Source: an uncultured Lachnospiraceae bacterium
Lineage (GTDB): Bacteria; Bacillota; Clostridia; Lachnospirales; Lachnospiraceae
Length of the DNA stretch: 64,000 bases
NCBI GenBank assembly: GCA_910587295.1
Contig: CAJULP010000065.1
Coordinates: forward strand, 62,001-126,000
Reading direction: 5' to 3'
Part shown: piece after piece, positions 7,168-15,615 of the stretch
How positions within the stretch are numbered: position 1 is the stretch's first letter
Layout: each line of letters begins with the position of its first letter
Translations under genes and position numbers: made by a program
Notes under the pieces: model-generated
Database searches by the model: none
What the model was told of the DNA's origin: nothing
The model's input: only the letters and a program-made list of their open reading frames with translations

Positions 7168-9345
7168 TTACATGCTCTTCCTTTCCGCAATTTCTGCCAT
7201 TTTCGCTTCATTCAGCCTGGTGTCCCCATGAACCCTTGAATAGGAAAGATAGCCGTTCATACGCTCAATCTTTGTCAGGTTCTTGCTGCCGCATACCGGA
7301 CATACGTCCATATCAAGTTCCTGATGCCCGCAGTCATCGCAATAAGCCATGGACAGGTTCACACCTTCATAAAATCCCATATCCATTGCCCTTCTGATCA
7401 ACGTTTTGATAGCATCCATATTATAATCAATGGGGTATTTTACATATTGGATCTTCCCACCATTGGAAAGTTCCCAAAAACGGTATTCCAAATCCTGTTT
7501 CTCTATTGGCGTAATATCTTCTGTCACATGGCAGTGAAAACTGTTAGAAACATATTCCCTGTCTGAAACACCCTCGATAATACCGTATTTTGCCCGGAAC
7601 TGTTTCACCTGCAGACCACACAGGCTCTCCGCCGGCGTACCGTAAATGGCATAAAGGTTTCCGTCCTCTTCCTTAAATTCATTGATCTTCTTATTAATAT
7701 GCTCTAATACCTCTAAGGCAAACTGTCCGTCTTCCACTAAGGACTTCCCATTATAGAGCTCCTGCAGTTCATTAAACGCGGTAATACCGAAGCTGGCAGT
7801 TGCCGTTTTCAAAATCGGTTTGATCTTATCCGAAAGCTTTAAATGCCCTCCCAGGAAACCGCCCTCACAGTAGGCAAGAGGATTGGTGGACGCCCGCATT
7901 TCGCCTAAATACGCATAAGTCCTGATATGGAGCTGCCTGATCAGGTTTAAGTAATAATCAAGCACCTCGAAAAAATCCCGGCTTTCCTGCTTTGCCTTGG
8001 CTAAGATCATAGGAAGATGCAGCGAAACCGCACCGATGTTAAAACGTCCTACAAAGACAGGAACATCCTTATCATCCGCCGGATGCATGCCGCCGCGTTC
8101 ATACCAGGGAGAAAGGAAAGCCCGGCATCCCATTGGAGAAATCACTTTACCGTACTGCTTATACATACTTGCAATATATCCCTTACCGGTCAAAGAAAGC
8201 CAGTCAGGATACATGGTCTTAGAAGAACACTCTACCCCTGCTTCAAAAACATCCTCAAGCTCTTTGCCTGGCCCATGGAGGTTTTCATCATATAAAAAAA
8301 CGATCTTAGGGAACAATACCGGTTTTTTATGCCCCTGCTTCCCCTGTCCTTTTCTTCTTACATTTAAAAGAGAGATCGTCGCCAGCCTGGCAAATCTGCC
8401 AGTGCCGATCCCTGCCGTCACCGTAATGAAAGGATAATCCCCACGGCTTGATGCAACCGTATTAAATTTGTACTCCCAGCCCTGAAAGCCCTGTTCAAAT
8501 TCCCGCTTTACGTCCGCATAAGCTTCTTCTACGGCCCTCTCCTCGTCAATCCCTAATTTCTGGTACTTGGCTATGCTCTTTTGATAGGTCTTTTCCGCAT
8601 AAGGCTCTAAAATCTTGTCCACTTCTGGAACCGTAAATCCTCCGTACTGCTGGCTTGCCGCACTTAACACAATATCACCGATCACGTCAAAAGCCACGTC
8701 TAAGGTCTTCGGTTCGTTATACCAGATATTCCCCATTTCAAACCCGCCGGTCAGTACACTGGAAACATCAAACAGGCAGCAATTCATGGTATCCCGCCTT
8801 GCAGACATATCATGGACATAAATATACCCGTCACGGCAGGCCTGGATTTCCTCCGTTGTCATAAAAAACTTCTGGTATAACTCCTTATTAAACTGGTTAA
8901 AGATAAGGCTCCTCTTGGTCGATACAAGGGCAGAATCCGTATTAGCGTTTTCCTTATCCCCCACATACATAATGGACTGGCTTTTCTTGTACACGTCGTC
9001 CATCATGCGGACAAAGTCCTGTTTATAATTCCGGTAATCACGATAGCTTTTTGCCACGATGGGCTTCACGTCCTCAAGGGCGCTTTCCACAATGTTGTGC
9101 ATGATCGGAATCGGAATACGATCCTCCTCTAACTCATTAACCTTATCCACAACATATTGGCAGATATGTCTTTTCTCATCATCCGTAAACTTCGTCAATG
9201 CCCGATAGGCACTTTTCCCTACGGCATCAATCACCTTCTGCACATCAAAGGCCTCTAAGCTCCCATCCTTTTTAATTACCTTTACATCCCGGCAAGGCTT
9301 AAATAAATCCCCGTAAATATTACCGTTTCCCTGTTCAATACTCAT
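7168..9345 (-). CDS. nrdD: Anaerobic (class III) ribonucleoside-triphosphate reductase
   Basis: Oxygen-sensitive glycyl radical enzyme that makes dNTPs from NTPs. An N-terminal ATP-cone (KKDGSLEAFDVQKV onward, ~90 residues) provides allosteric control; the central domain is the catalytic barrel. Near the C-terminus CDDCG and CPVCGSKN form the structural zinc site, and ERMNGYLSYSR holds the radical glycine, about 28 residues from the end. The start at 9345 follows a strong GGAGG; an in-frame ATG six codons upstream at 9363 is the alternative. First gene of nrdD-nrdG-dut. Its promoter carries a perfect inverted repeat over the -10, so it is probably repressed, with NrdR the obvious candidate. 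Confidence 0.95.
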   Translation of the reverse strand: MSIEQGNGNIYGDLFKPCRDVKVIKKDGSLEAFDVQKVIDAVGKSAYRALTKFTDDEKRHICQYVVDKVNELEEDRIPIPIMHNIVESALEDVKPIVAKSYRDYRNYKQDFVRMMDDVYKKSQSIMYVGDKENANTDSALVSTKRSLIFNQFNKELYQKFFMTTEEIQACRDGYIYVHDMSARRDTMNCCLFDVSSVLTGGFEMGNIWYNEPKTLDVAFDVIGDIVLSAASQQYGGFTVPEVDKILEPYAEKTYQKSIAKYQKLGIDEERAVEEAYADVKREFEQGFQGWEYKFNTVASSRGDYPFITVTAGIGTGRFARLATISLLNVRRKGQGKQGHKKPVLFPKIVFLYDENLHGPGKELEDVFEAGVECSSKTMYPDWLSLTGKGYIASMYKQYGKVISPMGCRAFLSPWYERGGMHPADDKDVPVFVGRFNIGAVSLHLPMILAKAKQESRDFFEVLDYYLNLIRQLHIRTYAYLGEMRASTNPLAYCEGGFLGGHLKLSDKIKPILKTATASFGITAFNELQELYNGKSLVEDGQFALEVLEHINKKINEFKEEDGNLYAIYGTPAESLCGLQVKQFRAKYGIIEGVSDREYVSNSFHCHVTEDITPIEKQDLEYRFWELSNGGKIQYVKYPIDYNMDAIKTLIRRAMDMGFYEGVNLSMAYCDDCGHQELDMDVCPVCGSKNLTKIERMNGYLSYSRVHGDTRLNEAKMAEIAERKSM

Positions 9346-9394
9346 GTTACCGTTTTCCTCCATTCATTCCAAAACCCAAATGCAAATACAAAAT

Positions 9395-9451
9395 CTAGTA
9401 TAAATTCCAATCTCTCGTTCAAGATGTTGTATTTACTAGTATAGTAAATAC
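9395..9451. promoter_or_regulatory. Candidate NrdR-like operator pair
   Basis: A perfect 9-bp inverted repeat GTATTTACT-N5-AGTAAATAC occupies 9429-9451 and covers the -10. Its core CTAGTATA (9436-9443) recurs at 9395-9402, exactly 41 bp away, about four helical turns. Paired boxes in helical register at nrd promoters are typical of NrdR; the sequence resembles but does not exactly match the known box. Confidence 0.45.
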
Positions 9452-9466
9452 TCCCCTGGATGTCAA
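9438..9466 (-). promoter_or_regulatory. Sigma-A promoter of nrdD-nrdG-dut
   Basis: Minus strand TTGACA (9461-9466), 17-nt spacer, TATACT (9438-9443). A near-consensus strong promoter, consistent with the need for a repressor. Confidence 0.75.
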
Positions 9467-9484
9467 CTTAATTTATCGTTTGAT

Positions 9485-10651
9485 TTATATCATCCCCGAC
9501 CGTTCCACCGCGCTTACCGCTTCCCGGATCTTTTCCACTGGCATCGTAAGCGCAAAACGCACATGCCCCCTGCCGAGGCTACCGAAGCTGCTTCCCGGCG
9601 TACATAACACCCCGGATCTTTCCAAAAGCTCCATGACAAAAGCAACATCATCCGTATAGCCTTCCGGTATCTTCCCCCAGGCAAACATGCTTCCCTGGCT
9701 GTCCGGGATATCCCATCCGATTTCCCTAAACCCGCCGCATAATGCATCCCTTCTTTCCTGATACTCCATACAGCGCCGTTTTATCCCTTCATCCGGGCCA
9801 TTTAACGCAGCAACTGCCCCGTACTGTACGGGCAGGAACGTTCCATAATCGATCTGGGAACGAAGTCTTTTAAAACTTTGTACCAGATATTCGTTCCCTA
9901 CAAGGAAACCGACCCTTGCACCGGTATAATTATAGCTCTTGGATAGAGAATAAAATTCGATACAGTTTTCTTTTGCCCCCGGAAACTGAAGAATGGATTT
10001 CCCCACATGGCCGTCATAAATAATATCCGAATAGGCATTATCATGCAAAATGATAATCTCGTGTTCCTTTGCCCAGGGGATCAGCTCTTCATAAAAGCTA
10101 TCCGGCGCAATGCGGCACACCGGGTTCAATGGATAGGATACGATCATAAATTTCGTCTTTTTTAGCAGCTCCCCGTCCATGGCTTTTAAATCCGGCAGAT
10201 AACCATTTTCTTCTTTTAGATCATAGGTTTGCACATCCGCACAGGCCAGAGAAGGGCCGATAGAAAAAATCGGATATCCGGGATTGGGCACCAGCACCAC
10301 ATCCCCAGGGTTACAAAGACAAAGCCCTATATGGGCAATCCCTTCCTGAGAGCCGTACACATCCGTCACTTCCCGTTCCGATAACGCCACATGGTAGCGC
10401 CTTAAAAACCTGCCAATCACCGCTTCCAAAAGCTCTGGTATCATCTTTAATGAATATTTATAGTTATCTGAATTTTGCGCCGCTTTTACCACCGCTTCCA
10501 TAATATGGGGATCGGTAGGAAAATCCGGCGTTCCCACTGACAGGTTATATACTTTTATCCCCTGCCTTTCCACCTTTTCCTTCTTTTCATTTAAAAGCTG
10601 AAAGATTCCTTCCTCATAATCCTTCATCCTGTCCGCAATCTTCAAGTACAT
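9485..10651 (-). CDS. Class I/II PLP-dependent aminotransferase (DapL/AspAT-like)
   Basis: Fold-type I aminotransferase of 388 residues. NLSVGTPDFPTDPHI is the N-terminal substrate loop, NPGYPIF and SYPLNPVCR are cofactor-region motifs, HDNAYSD carries the pyridine-nitrogen Asp, and the PLP lysine is in SLSKSYNYTGARVGF. It is closest in character to the LL-diaminopimelate or aspartate aminotransferase group, but the substrate cannot be fixed. The start at 10651 is chosen because the sequence upstream of it lies within the preceding regulator gene and has no family similarity; it still overlaps that gene by 38 bases. Last gene of a leftward operon. Confidence 0.85.
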   Translation of the reverse strand: MYLKIADRMKDYEEGIFQLLNEKKEKVERQGIKVYNLSVGTPDFPTDPHIMEAVVKAAQNSDNYKYSLKMIPELLEAVIGRFLRRYHVALSEREVTDVYGSQEGIAHIGLCLCNPGDVVLVPNPGYPIFSIGPSLACADVQTYDLKEENGYLPDLKAMDGELLKKTKFMIVSYPLNPVCRIAPDSFYEELIPWAKEHEIIILHDNAYSDIIYDGHVGKSILQFPGAKENCIEFYSLSKSYNYTGARVGFLVGNEYLVQSFKRLRSQIDYGTFLPVQYGAVAALNGPDEGIKRRCMEYQERRDALCGGFREIGWDIPDSQGSMFAWGKIPEGYTDDVAFVMELLERSGVLCTPGSSFGSLGRGHVRFALTMPVEKIREAVSAVERSGMI

Positions 10652-11660
10652 TGTCCTGACCTGCCTTTTCTTTATAATTTCGCATAATTTTATCAAGAAA
10701 TTGTAAATAACCTTCCGCCACCTCATAAGGCGCCGTAATACTGACCTGCTTCCCAAGGCCTGTTACCCAGCCGTAAAACTGGGTGCTCACTGCGGCATAA
10801 ACCTTAACGCTGATATGACCGCCTTCAAGGCTCCTTATGCTCACATCCCGTCCAAACCGGTCTAAGATGATCCCGATCATAGATGCGGGAAGCCGCAGCG
10901 TGACGGACTGTGTCGTTCCTCCAAACATGCCAAAAGTCTGTTTGGTATATGCGGCAATGTCAAATTGCCGGAATGCCTCCATCCCTTTTCGTTTCTCGCC
11001 GGAAAGCTCTGTGATCTTGTTCATCTTATCCACCCGGAAATGCTTGATCTTCTCTTCCTCGTCATCATAAGCGATCAGATAATAATTTTCATCCTGCCAG
11101 GTAAGCGCCCAGGGGCTGATCCTGTATTTTTGCCCGCCCCGCCTAAGCTGCAGTTCTTTTTTTACATTCCACTCCAGATAGGTAAAGCTGATCAAAACCC
11201 CCGCCTGAATCGCATGGTGGATCCTGTCCACATTGTAATAAATACTCTCATTTTCCGTTTTTACCCGGCCGGCCACAAAAACCTGCCGTTGAAGCTGCAT
11301 TCTGTCATAAGGACCTGCTAATGTTTCTATCTTATCAATCAGCTCCCGGGATTTTTTTTGCGTGATAAATCGGGAGGACTGTACCGCATCCACCAGAAGT
11401 TTTAACTCCGGCAGCTCAAACTCCCGGCCGGCAAGATAGTATCCCCCGCCCTTCCTTGCCTTTATGTTCACAATATCATACCCAAACGTGATCAGGCACT
11501 CAATGTCGTCGTAAATGCTTTTCCGCTCCGCCCGGATCCCATATGCAGCAAGCTCCGCAATCAGCTCCTGGGCTGTAAGGCAATGGCCTTCATCCGTTTT
11601 TTCGTTGAATATCTTGATCAGGTAAAGGAGCTTTAGCTTTTGGTTTACGGATTTTGGCAT
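10614..11660 (-). CDS. WYL-domain transcriptional regulator
   Basis: Residues ~1-70 are a winged helix-turn-helix (LTAQELIAELAAYGIRAERKSIYDDIECL), and ~130-320 form a WYL ligand-sensing domain (region WALTWQDENYYLIAYD and the following FRVDKM). WYL proteins bind nucleic acid or small ligands and regulate metabolism or DNA repair. The ATG at 11660 is chosen because GGAGGAG lies 9 bases upstream; it overlaps the end of the HAD gene by 16 bases and the aminotransferase start by 38, so the three are tightly co-translated. Target unknown. Confidence 0.85.
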   Translation of the reverse strand: MPKSVNQKLKLLYLIKIFNEKTDEGHCLTAQELIAELAAYGIRAERKSIYDDIECLITFGYDIVNIKARKGGGYYLAGREFELPELKLLVDAVQSSRFITQKKSRELIDKIETLAGPYDRMQLQRQVFVAGRVKTENESIYYNVDRIHHAIQAGVLISFTYLEWNVKKELQLRRGGQKYRISPWALTWQDENYYLIAYDDEEEKIKHFRVDKMNKITELSGEKRKGMEAFRQFDIAAYTKQTFGMFGGTTQSVTLRLPASMIGIILDRFGRDVSIRSLEGGHISVKVYAAVSTQFYGWVTGLGKQVSITAPYEVAEGYLQFLDKIMRNYKEKAGQDNVLEDCGQDEGL

Positions 11661-12340
11661 GAAAGAATCTCCTCCACTTCCCACAAATTCGTAATCTCAT
11701 AATCAATCCGAAGTCCGCTGGCGTTTTCTTTTCGTAACGGGTTATACCAGCAGCAGGCGATACCGGACAAATTTCCCCCTTTGATATCACTGGTCAGCGA
11801 ATCTCCTACGATCAGTGCCTTATCTTTCTGAAAATCAGGAATCTGCCGGAAACAGGTTTCAAAAAACCTTACGTCCGGCTTTTCATACCCAACCTCCTCG
11901 GAAATGAAAATCCCGTCCATGACCTGCATCAGGCCGGATAAGCTAAGCTTATTGCGCTGGGTGGACACAACGCCGTTGGTCACCGCATACTGCTTTACTG
12001 TTCCCTTCAGCTTCCTGCAAAGCGTAAGACTGTCATCCTTAAAATAATACACACTGCCTAAGGCTTCCTGATAAACGGGAGCAATATCGGCACTGGATAT
12101 GCCGGTGATCCCCAATTCCTCAAACAAGGTATCAAACCTGCCTGTGAGAAGCTCTTTTTTCGTCACCTGGCCTAATTCCAGCCTTTTCCAGTATGCGTCA
12201 TTAATCGCCCTATAACGCCGGATGATTTCTTCATTCATAGTGAAATGGAACCGCTCAAAGCTAAGCCGCAGGGCATAATCCTGAGATTTTTCAAAGTCAA
12301 GAAGCGTCTGGTCCACATCCCATAAAATCGTATTGTACAT
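11645..12340 (-). CDS. HAD-superfamily hydrolase (YjjG/YfnB-like)
   Basis: HAD phosphatase of about 231 residues with a helical cap. Motif I is WDVDQTLLDF (nucleophile Asp and general acid Asp), motif II is AVTNGV, the conserved Lys is in YEKPDVRFF, and motif IV is IVGDSLTSDIKGG. YjjG-type enzymes dephosphorylate pyrimidine and other nucleotides, which would suit an operon with purine nucleoside phosphorylase and a nucleoside deaminase, but specificity is not proven. The ATG at 12340 is preceded by GGAGGGG; an earlier ATG at 12373 has no such site. Confidence 0.85.
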   Translation of the reverse strand: MYNTILWDVDQTLLDFEKSQDYALRLSFERFHFTMNEEIIRRYRAINDAYWKRLELGQVTKKELLTGRFDTLFEELGITGISSADIAPVYQEALGSVYYFKDDSLTLCRKLKGTVKQYAVTNGVVSTQRNKLSLSGLMQVMDGIFISEEVGYEKPDVRFFETCFRQIPDFQKDKALIVGDSLTSDIKGGNLSGIACCWYNPLRKENASGLRIDYEITNLWEVEEILSCQNP

Positions 12341-12364
12341 TTTTCCCCTCCGCATATAAAGTAA

Positions 12365-12391
12365 GAAGCGCAAAGGTTAACTTTGCGCTTC
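12365..12391. terminator. Strong hairpin in operon, possible attenuator
   Basis: Perfect 11-bp stem GAAGCGCAAAG / CTTTGCGCTTC with 5-base loop GTTAA. It overlaps the stop codon of the small membrane protein and lies 25 bases before the HAD start. On the minus strand the following sequence is only modestly T-rich, so it may attenuate or process rather than end transcription. Confidence 0.5.
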
Positions 12392-12532
12392 CACCGCAGA
12401 TTTTTCATTATTGCGCTTTCTCATCTTAATTCCGATAAAAATCCCAATCCCTGCTAAAACCACGATCACTGCCAAAACAAGCAGATAGGATAAAAAAGAA
12501 TTGAAAAATAAAATCAGATTACTCATTTTCAT
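12377..12532 (-). CDS. Small single-span membrane protein (51 residues)
   Basis: A short reading frame of 51 residues, starting MKMSNLILFFNSFLSYLLVL, with one hydrophobic span (~residues 5-36, ending GIFIGIKM) and a basic then acidic tail (RKRNNEKSAVEAQS). Positive-inside charge suggests the C-terminus is cytoplasmic. The ribosome-binding site is weak (AAAGG about 10 bases upstream). It lies between the membrane MutS-like gene and the HAD gene on the same strand, in an otherwise closely packed operon. The sequence looks protein-like throughout and fills the only gap there. No family can be assigned from sequence alone. Confidence 0.6.
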   Translation of the reverse strand: MKMSNLILFFNSFLSYLLVLAVIVVLAGIGIFIGIKMRKRNNEKSAVEAQS

Positions 12533-12596
12533 ACACCGAACCTTTCTGTTGATAAGATAATCATAGCATTATGCTTTTTGTAAGTCAAGACTAAGG

Positions 12597-14282
12597 TTAC
12601 TTCACCTTCCAATGACCTGTTTTCAAAAATGCATTTGCCATTTCCTCCGCTTCTCGGATCATGCTGTCATCGTAGCCCATGATCCCCAAAAGCTTAATAG
12701 CGTTTCTGGTGGTCGCGCGGCCGTCTAAAAGCTTATAACTGAAAATAATATCGTCATCTTTGATCTCTTCCTCAAAATGATAATTACGGTAAACGCGCTC
12801 TAACAGATGGGTCAGCTCAATATCATGGGTTGCCGCAAAGCAGATACAGCTTTTATCCGCCATGCTGCGCAAGATCTGTGTAGATGCGGCAATCCGCTCC
12901 ACCGTGTTGGTTCCCCGCAGCACCTCATCCACAAAGCATAAAACCGGATGCTTGTCATCATCGGCTAACAGATCTAAGATCCTTTTCAAAGCCTTGATCT
13001 CCACAATATAATAACTGCTCCCTCCCTGCACATCGTCTCTTAGCGCCATGGAAGAACAGACCCGGAACATGCCTGTAACGAAACGCTCTGCCAGGCAGGT
13101 ATGGATGGTCTGGGCCAAAATGGCATTGATCGCCAGGGTCTTAAGGAATGTGGATTTTCCCGAAGCATTAGAGCCCGTGATCAGCACACTGCCGTTTGTA
13201 TTGATACTGTTAGGTACCGGATCGTTAATAAGCGGATGGTAGATTCCCTGCGCCATGATGCTTTTTTTATCCGCAAATTCCGGTACACAATATTTATAGG
13301 CCTCCCTGAAAGCCCCCACTGCGATCAGCGCTTCCACTCTTCCCATAATGGTGACCATCTTATCGATCTCACCGATATGCTTCCTCACTTCGGAAAGCAT
13401 CTGGTTAAACTTAATTAGATCCAGATGGAACCCCATCCGCAAAAAGTCAAGCAGCAGATCCAGCGGATTCCCTGCCGACCCGGTCATCCTGGCCCCTGAC
13501 ATAACGATATAAGCTCCTGCCTTAAAAAACTTCATCTGATTCCGGCAGGCGTTCAGCTCGTCTAACTCTTTTTTTAGCAGTCCGATCCGGCGGCCTTTAA
13601 AAGCATCCACCGCATCCAAAAGCCGGAACACGTATGCAAAGCTGACGATGTAAGGCTCTATTTCCTTCTGGGTCTTAAAATAAGTCACATTATTGTAAAT
13701 AAGTACACAGACTAACATCAAAAGCCCCATAGGCAGGCTGGTGAACATTACCACAATGCTCCACAATACAAGCCCCAGGGAAAGATAATGGGCCAGATTG
13801 CTCCGTTTCCCCAGGTCATCCAGATAATCCAGATAATCGTAAATGGAAAATTTTCCGCACCGCCCCAGCTTGGAAAAAATAAGCTGTGTGCTGACACGTT
13901 CCTCCTGGTTTTCCCTGAAAAACTCTATGATCTCTTCCCTCTTTTGAAGCTCCTCCCGATCCATACAGGGCTTTCGGAGGAGATAATACAGATACTCCTC
14001 CCCTGCCGCCGACCAGGTGTAGTTCATCTGCATAAACAGTTCGTCCATATTAAGGTCATTCCATGTGATATCATCCACATAAAAACCTTCCCGGTGCTTC
14101 AAGAAGTAATGGGATATGTTCTGGAACTCTTCCCACTTATATTCCCGCTGGGGAAGCACCCCGTATTCCTCATAAAGCCTTCGGATAAAACGTTTTTCCT
14201 CCCGCTTATAATCCAAATACCCCATTAACATCAAAATTGCCAGCACTCCCACAAGCGCAGCCACAAATATCACATATTCCAT
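12597..14282 (-). CDS. Membrane-anchored MutS-family ATPase
   Basis: 561-residue protein carrying only the core lever and ATPase domains of MutS: Walker A GSNASGKST (~residue 370), CFVDEVLRGTNTVERI as Walker B and signature, then ATHDIELTHL. The mismatch-recognition and connector domains are absent. A hydrophobic N-terminal segment (residues ~3-21, FVAALVGVLAILMLMGYL) and a hairpin at ~165-205 predict three membrane spans. Such membrane MutS-like proteins occur widely in Firmicutes and Bacteroidetes but their job is not established; mismatch repair is unlikely. It starts 13 bases after the deaminase gene, so it belongs to the nucleoside-salvage operon. Confidence 0.85.
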   Translation of the reverse strand: MEYVIFVAALVGVLAILMLMGYLDYKREEKRFIRRLYEEYGVLPQREYKWEEFQNISHYFLKHREGFYVDDITWNDLNMDELFMQMNYTWSAAGEEYLYYLLRKPCMDREELQKREEIIEFFRENQEERVSTQLIFSKLGRCGKFSIYDYLDYLDDLGKRSNLAHYLSLGLVLWSIVVMFTSLPMGLLMLVCVLIYNNVTYFKTQKEIEPYIVSFAYVFRLLDAVDAFKGRRIGLLKKELDELNACRNQMKFFKAGAYIVMSGARMTGSAGNPLDLLLDFLRMGFHLDLIKFNQMLSEVRKHIGEIDKMVTIMGRVEALIAVGAFREAYKYCVPEFADKKSIMAQGIYHPLINDPVPNSINTNGSVLITGSNASGKSTFLKTLAINAILAQTIHTCLAERFVTGMFRVCSSMALRDDVQGGSSYYIVEIKALKRILDLLADDDKHPVLCFVDEVLRGTNTVERIAASTQILRSMADKSCICFAATHDIELTHLLERVYRNYHFEEEIKDDDIIFSYKLLDGRATTRNAIKLLGIMGYDDSMIREAEEMANAFLKTGHWKVK

Positions 14283-14295
14283 ATTTTTATCCTTT

Positions 14296-15600
14296 TTAGA
14301 CTGACTCTATTTTTCTGATAATCTCATTCGCCTTCCGGTAAATATCCTCAGGTTTTTCCGCTGTCAAAAACTTCCCCTTCTCATAAAGGATTCTGCCGCC
14401 TACCATAGTCATGGACACATTCTGCTTGCTTCCACTGTATACGATATTTTTTACGATATTGTTGACAGGCTGCATATTGGGCTGATTTAAATCAATCAAG
14501 ATTATATCCGCCAGTTTCCCTTCTGCCAGTATGTCCGCATCATAAAGCCCCATGGCATGGGCGCCGTTTACCGTAGCCATCTTGAGCACATCCGCCGCAT
14601 CTACCGCAGCCGCATCCTTTTCTCTCAGTTTTGCAAGCCCGGTGACCAGAAACATCTCCCGAAACATATCCAGGCAGTTGTTGCTTGCCGGACCGTCCGT
14701 TCCGATGGCTACCGGAACCCCTTCTTTCAAAAAGGCAGTTATGGGGGCAATCCCGCTTGCAAGCTTGGCATTGGATGCCGGATTGGTCACGGCATACATT
14801 CCTCTTTTTTTCATAATGGAGATATCTTCCGGGGTCACATGCACACAGTGGTATCCGCCGCCGCCATAATCAAACATCCCCAGGGAATCCAAAAAGACAA
14901 CCGGGGTGGCGCCATAACGCTGCCTGCACCCTTCCACTTCCTCCTGCGTCTCTGCCATATGGGTAAATACCGGCGCTTTATATTTGTGGGCCAGCTCCGC
15001 AATTTTCTCCAAAAGTTCCCTGGAACAGGTATACTCCGCATGAAACCCCAGGATATAGGACTGGAGCGGACTTTTCTTGTTCAGTTTCTCATACATTTCC
15101 TCTACCAGCTCTACCGACTGGCTGAAATTATTTACGCCCCCTGACTGCACACAGCGCATCCCCATGACATCAAAGGCATCCGCAATGGATTCCGGCGTCA
15201 AATACATATCAAACACAGCCGTGATCCCGCTGGTCAAATACTCTAATACCGCCAGCTTGGAAAGCTCATGGACATCTTCCGCCGACATTTTTGCCTCAAT
15301 AGGGAACACCCGGTTGTTCAGCCACTCACTAAGGGGAAGATCATCCGCAAAAGACCGCAGCAATGTCATCCCTGAATGGGTATGGGCATTTTTAAAGCCC
15401 GGCATCAAAAGATTACCGCCACAGTCTATTTCCCTGTCCCATTCCATGCCGGGAACGCCAAGTTCCTTACAGGCCATGTCCGTTCCCTGTTTATCACCCA
15501 CATAAATAATCCTGTCATCCCTGACCCAGACTTCCCCGGTGAAGAGATCTTTCCCTTTCTCCATAGTAAGGATCCTGGCATTGTGTAACCTGATATTCAT
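14296..15600 (-). CDS. mtaD: 5-methylthioadenosine/S-adenosylhomocysteine deaminase-type amidohydrolase
   Basis: Zinc amidohydrolase of the chlorohydrolase/SsnA group, 434 residues. Metal ligands appear in NAHTHSGM (HxH), GFHAEYTC, THMAETQEE and GTDGPASNN (Asp); N- and C-terminal beta-sandwich strands flank the barrel. Members with this motif set deaminate methylthioadenosine, S-adenosylhomocysteine or adenosine to the inosine form. The adjacent purine nucleoside phosphorylase, 15 bases upstream in the same operon, would then release hypoxanthine, which strengthens the assignment. Guanine or atrazine-type substrates are less likely but not excluded. Confidence 0.82.
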   Translation of the reverse strand: MNIRLHNARILTMEKGKDLFTGEVWVRDDRIIYVGDKQGTDMACKELGVPGMEWDREIDCGGNLLMPGFKNAHTHSGMTLLRSFADDLPLSEWLNNRVFPIEAKMSAEDVHELSKLAVLEYLTSGITAVFDMYLTPESIADAFDVMGMRCVQSGGVNNFSQSVELVEEMYEKLNKKSPLQSYILGFHAEYTCSRELLEKIAELAHKYKAPVFTHMAETQEEVEGCRQRYGATPVVFLDSLGMFDYGGGGYHCVHVTPEDISIMKKRGMYAVTNPASNAKLASGIAPITAFLKEGVPVAIGTDGPASNNCLDMFREMFLVTGLAKLREKDAAAVDAADVLKMATVNGAHAMGLYDADILAEGKLADIILIDLNQPNMQPVNNIVKNIVYSGSKQNVSMTMVGGRILYEKGKFLTAEKPEDIYRKANEIIRKIESV

Positions 15601-15615
15601 AATGATTCCCCTCTG

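Noticed and set aside
14557..15144. 195-residue plus-strand frame inside the deaminase gene
   Set aside because: A shadow of a well-recognised minus-strand gene; composition is not protein-like.
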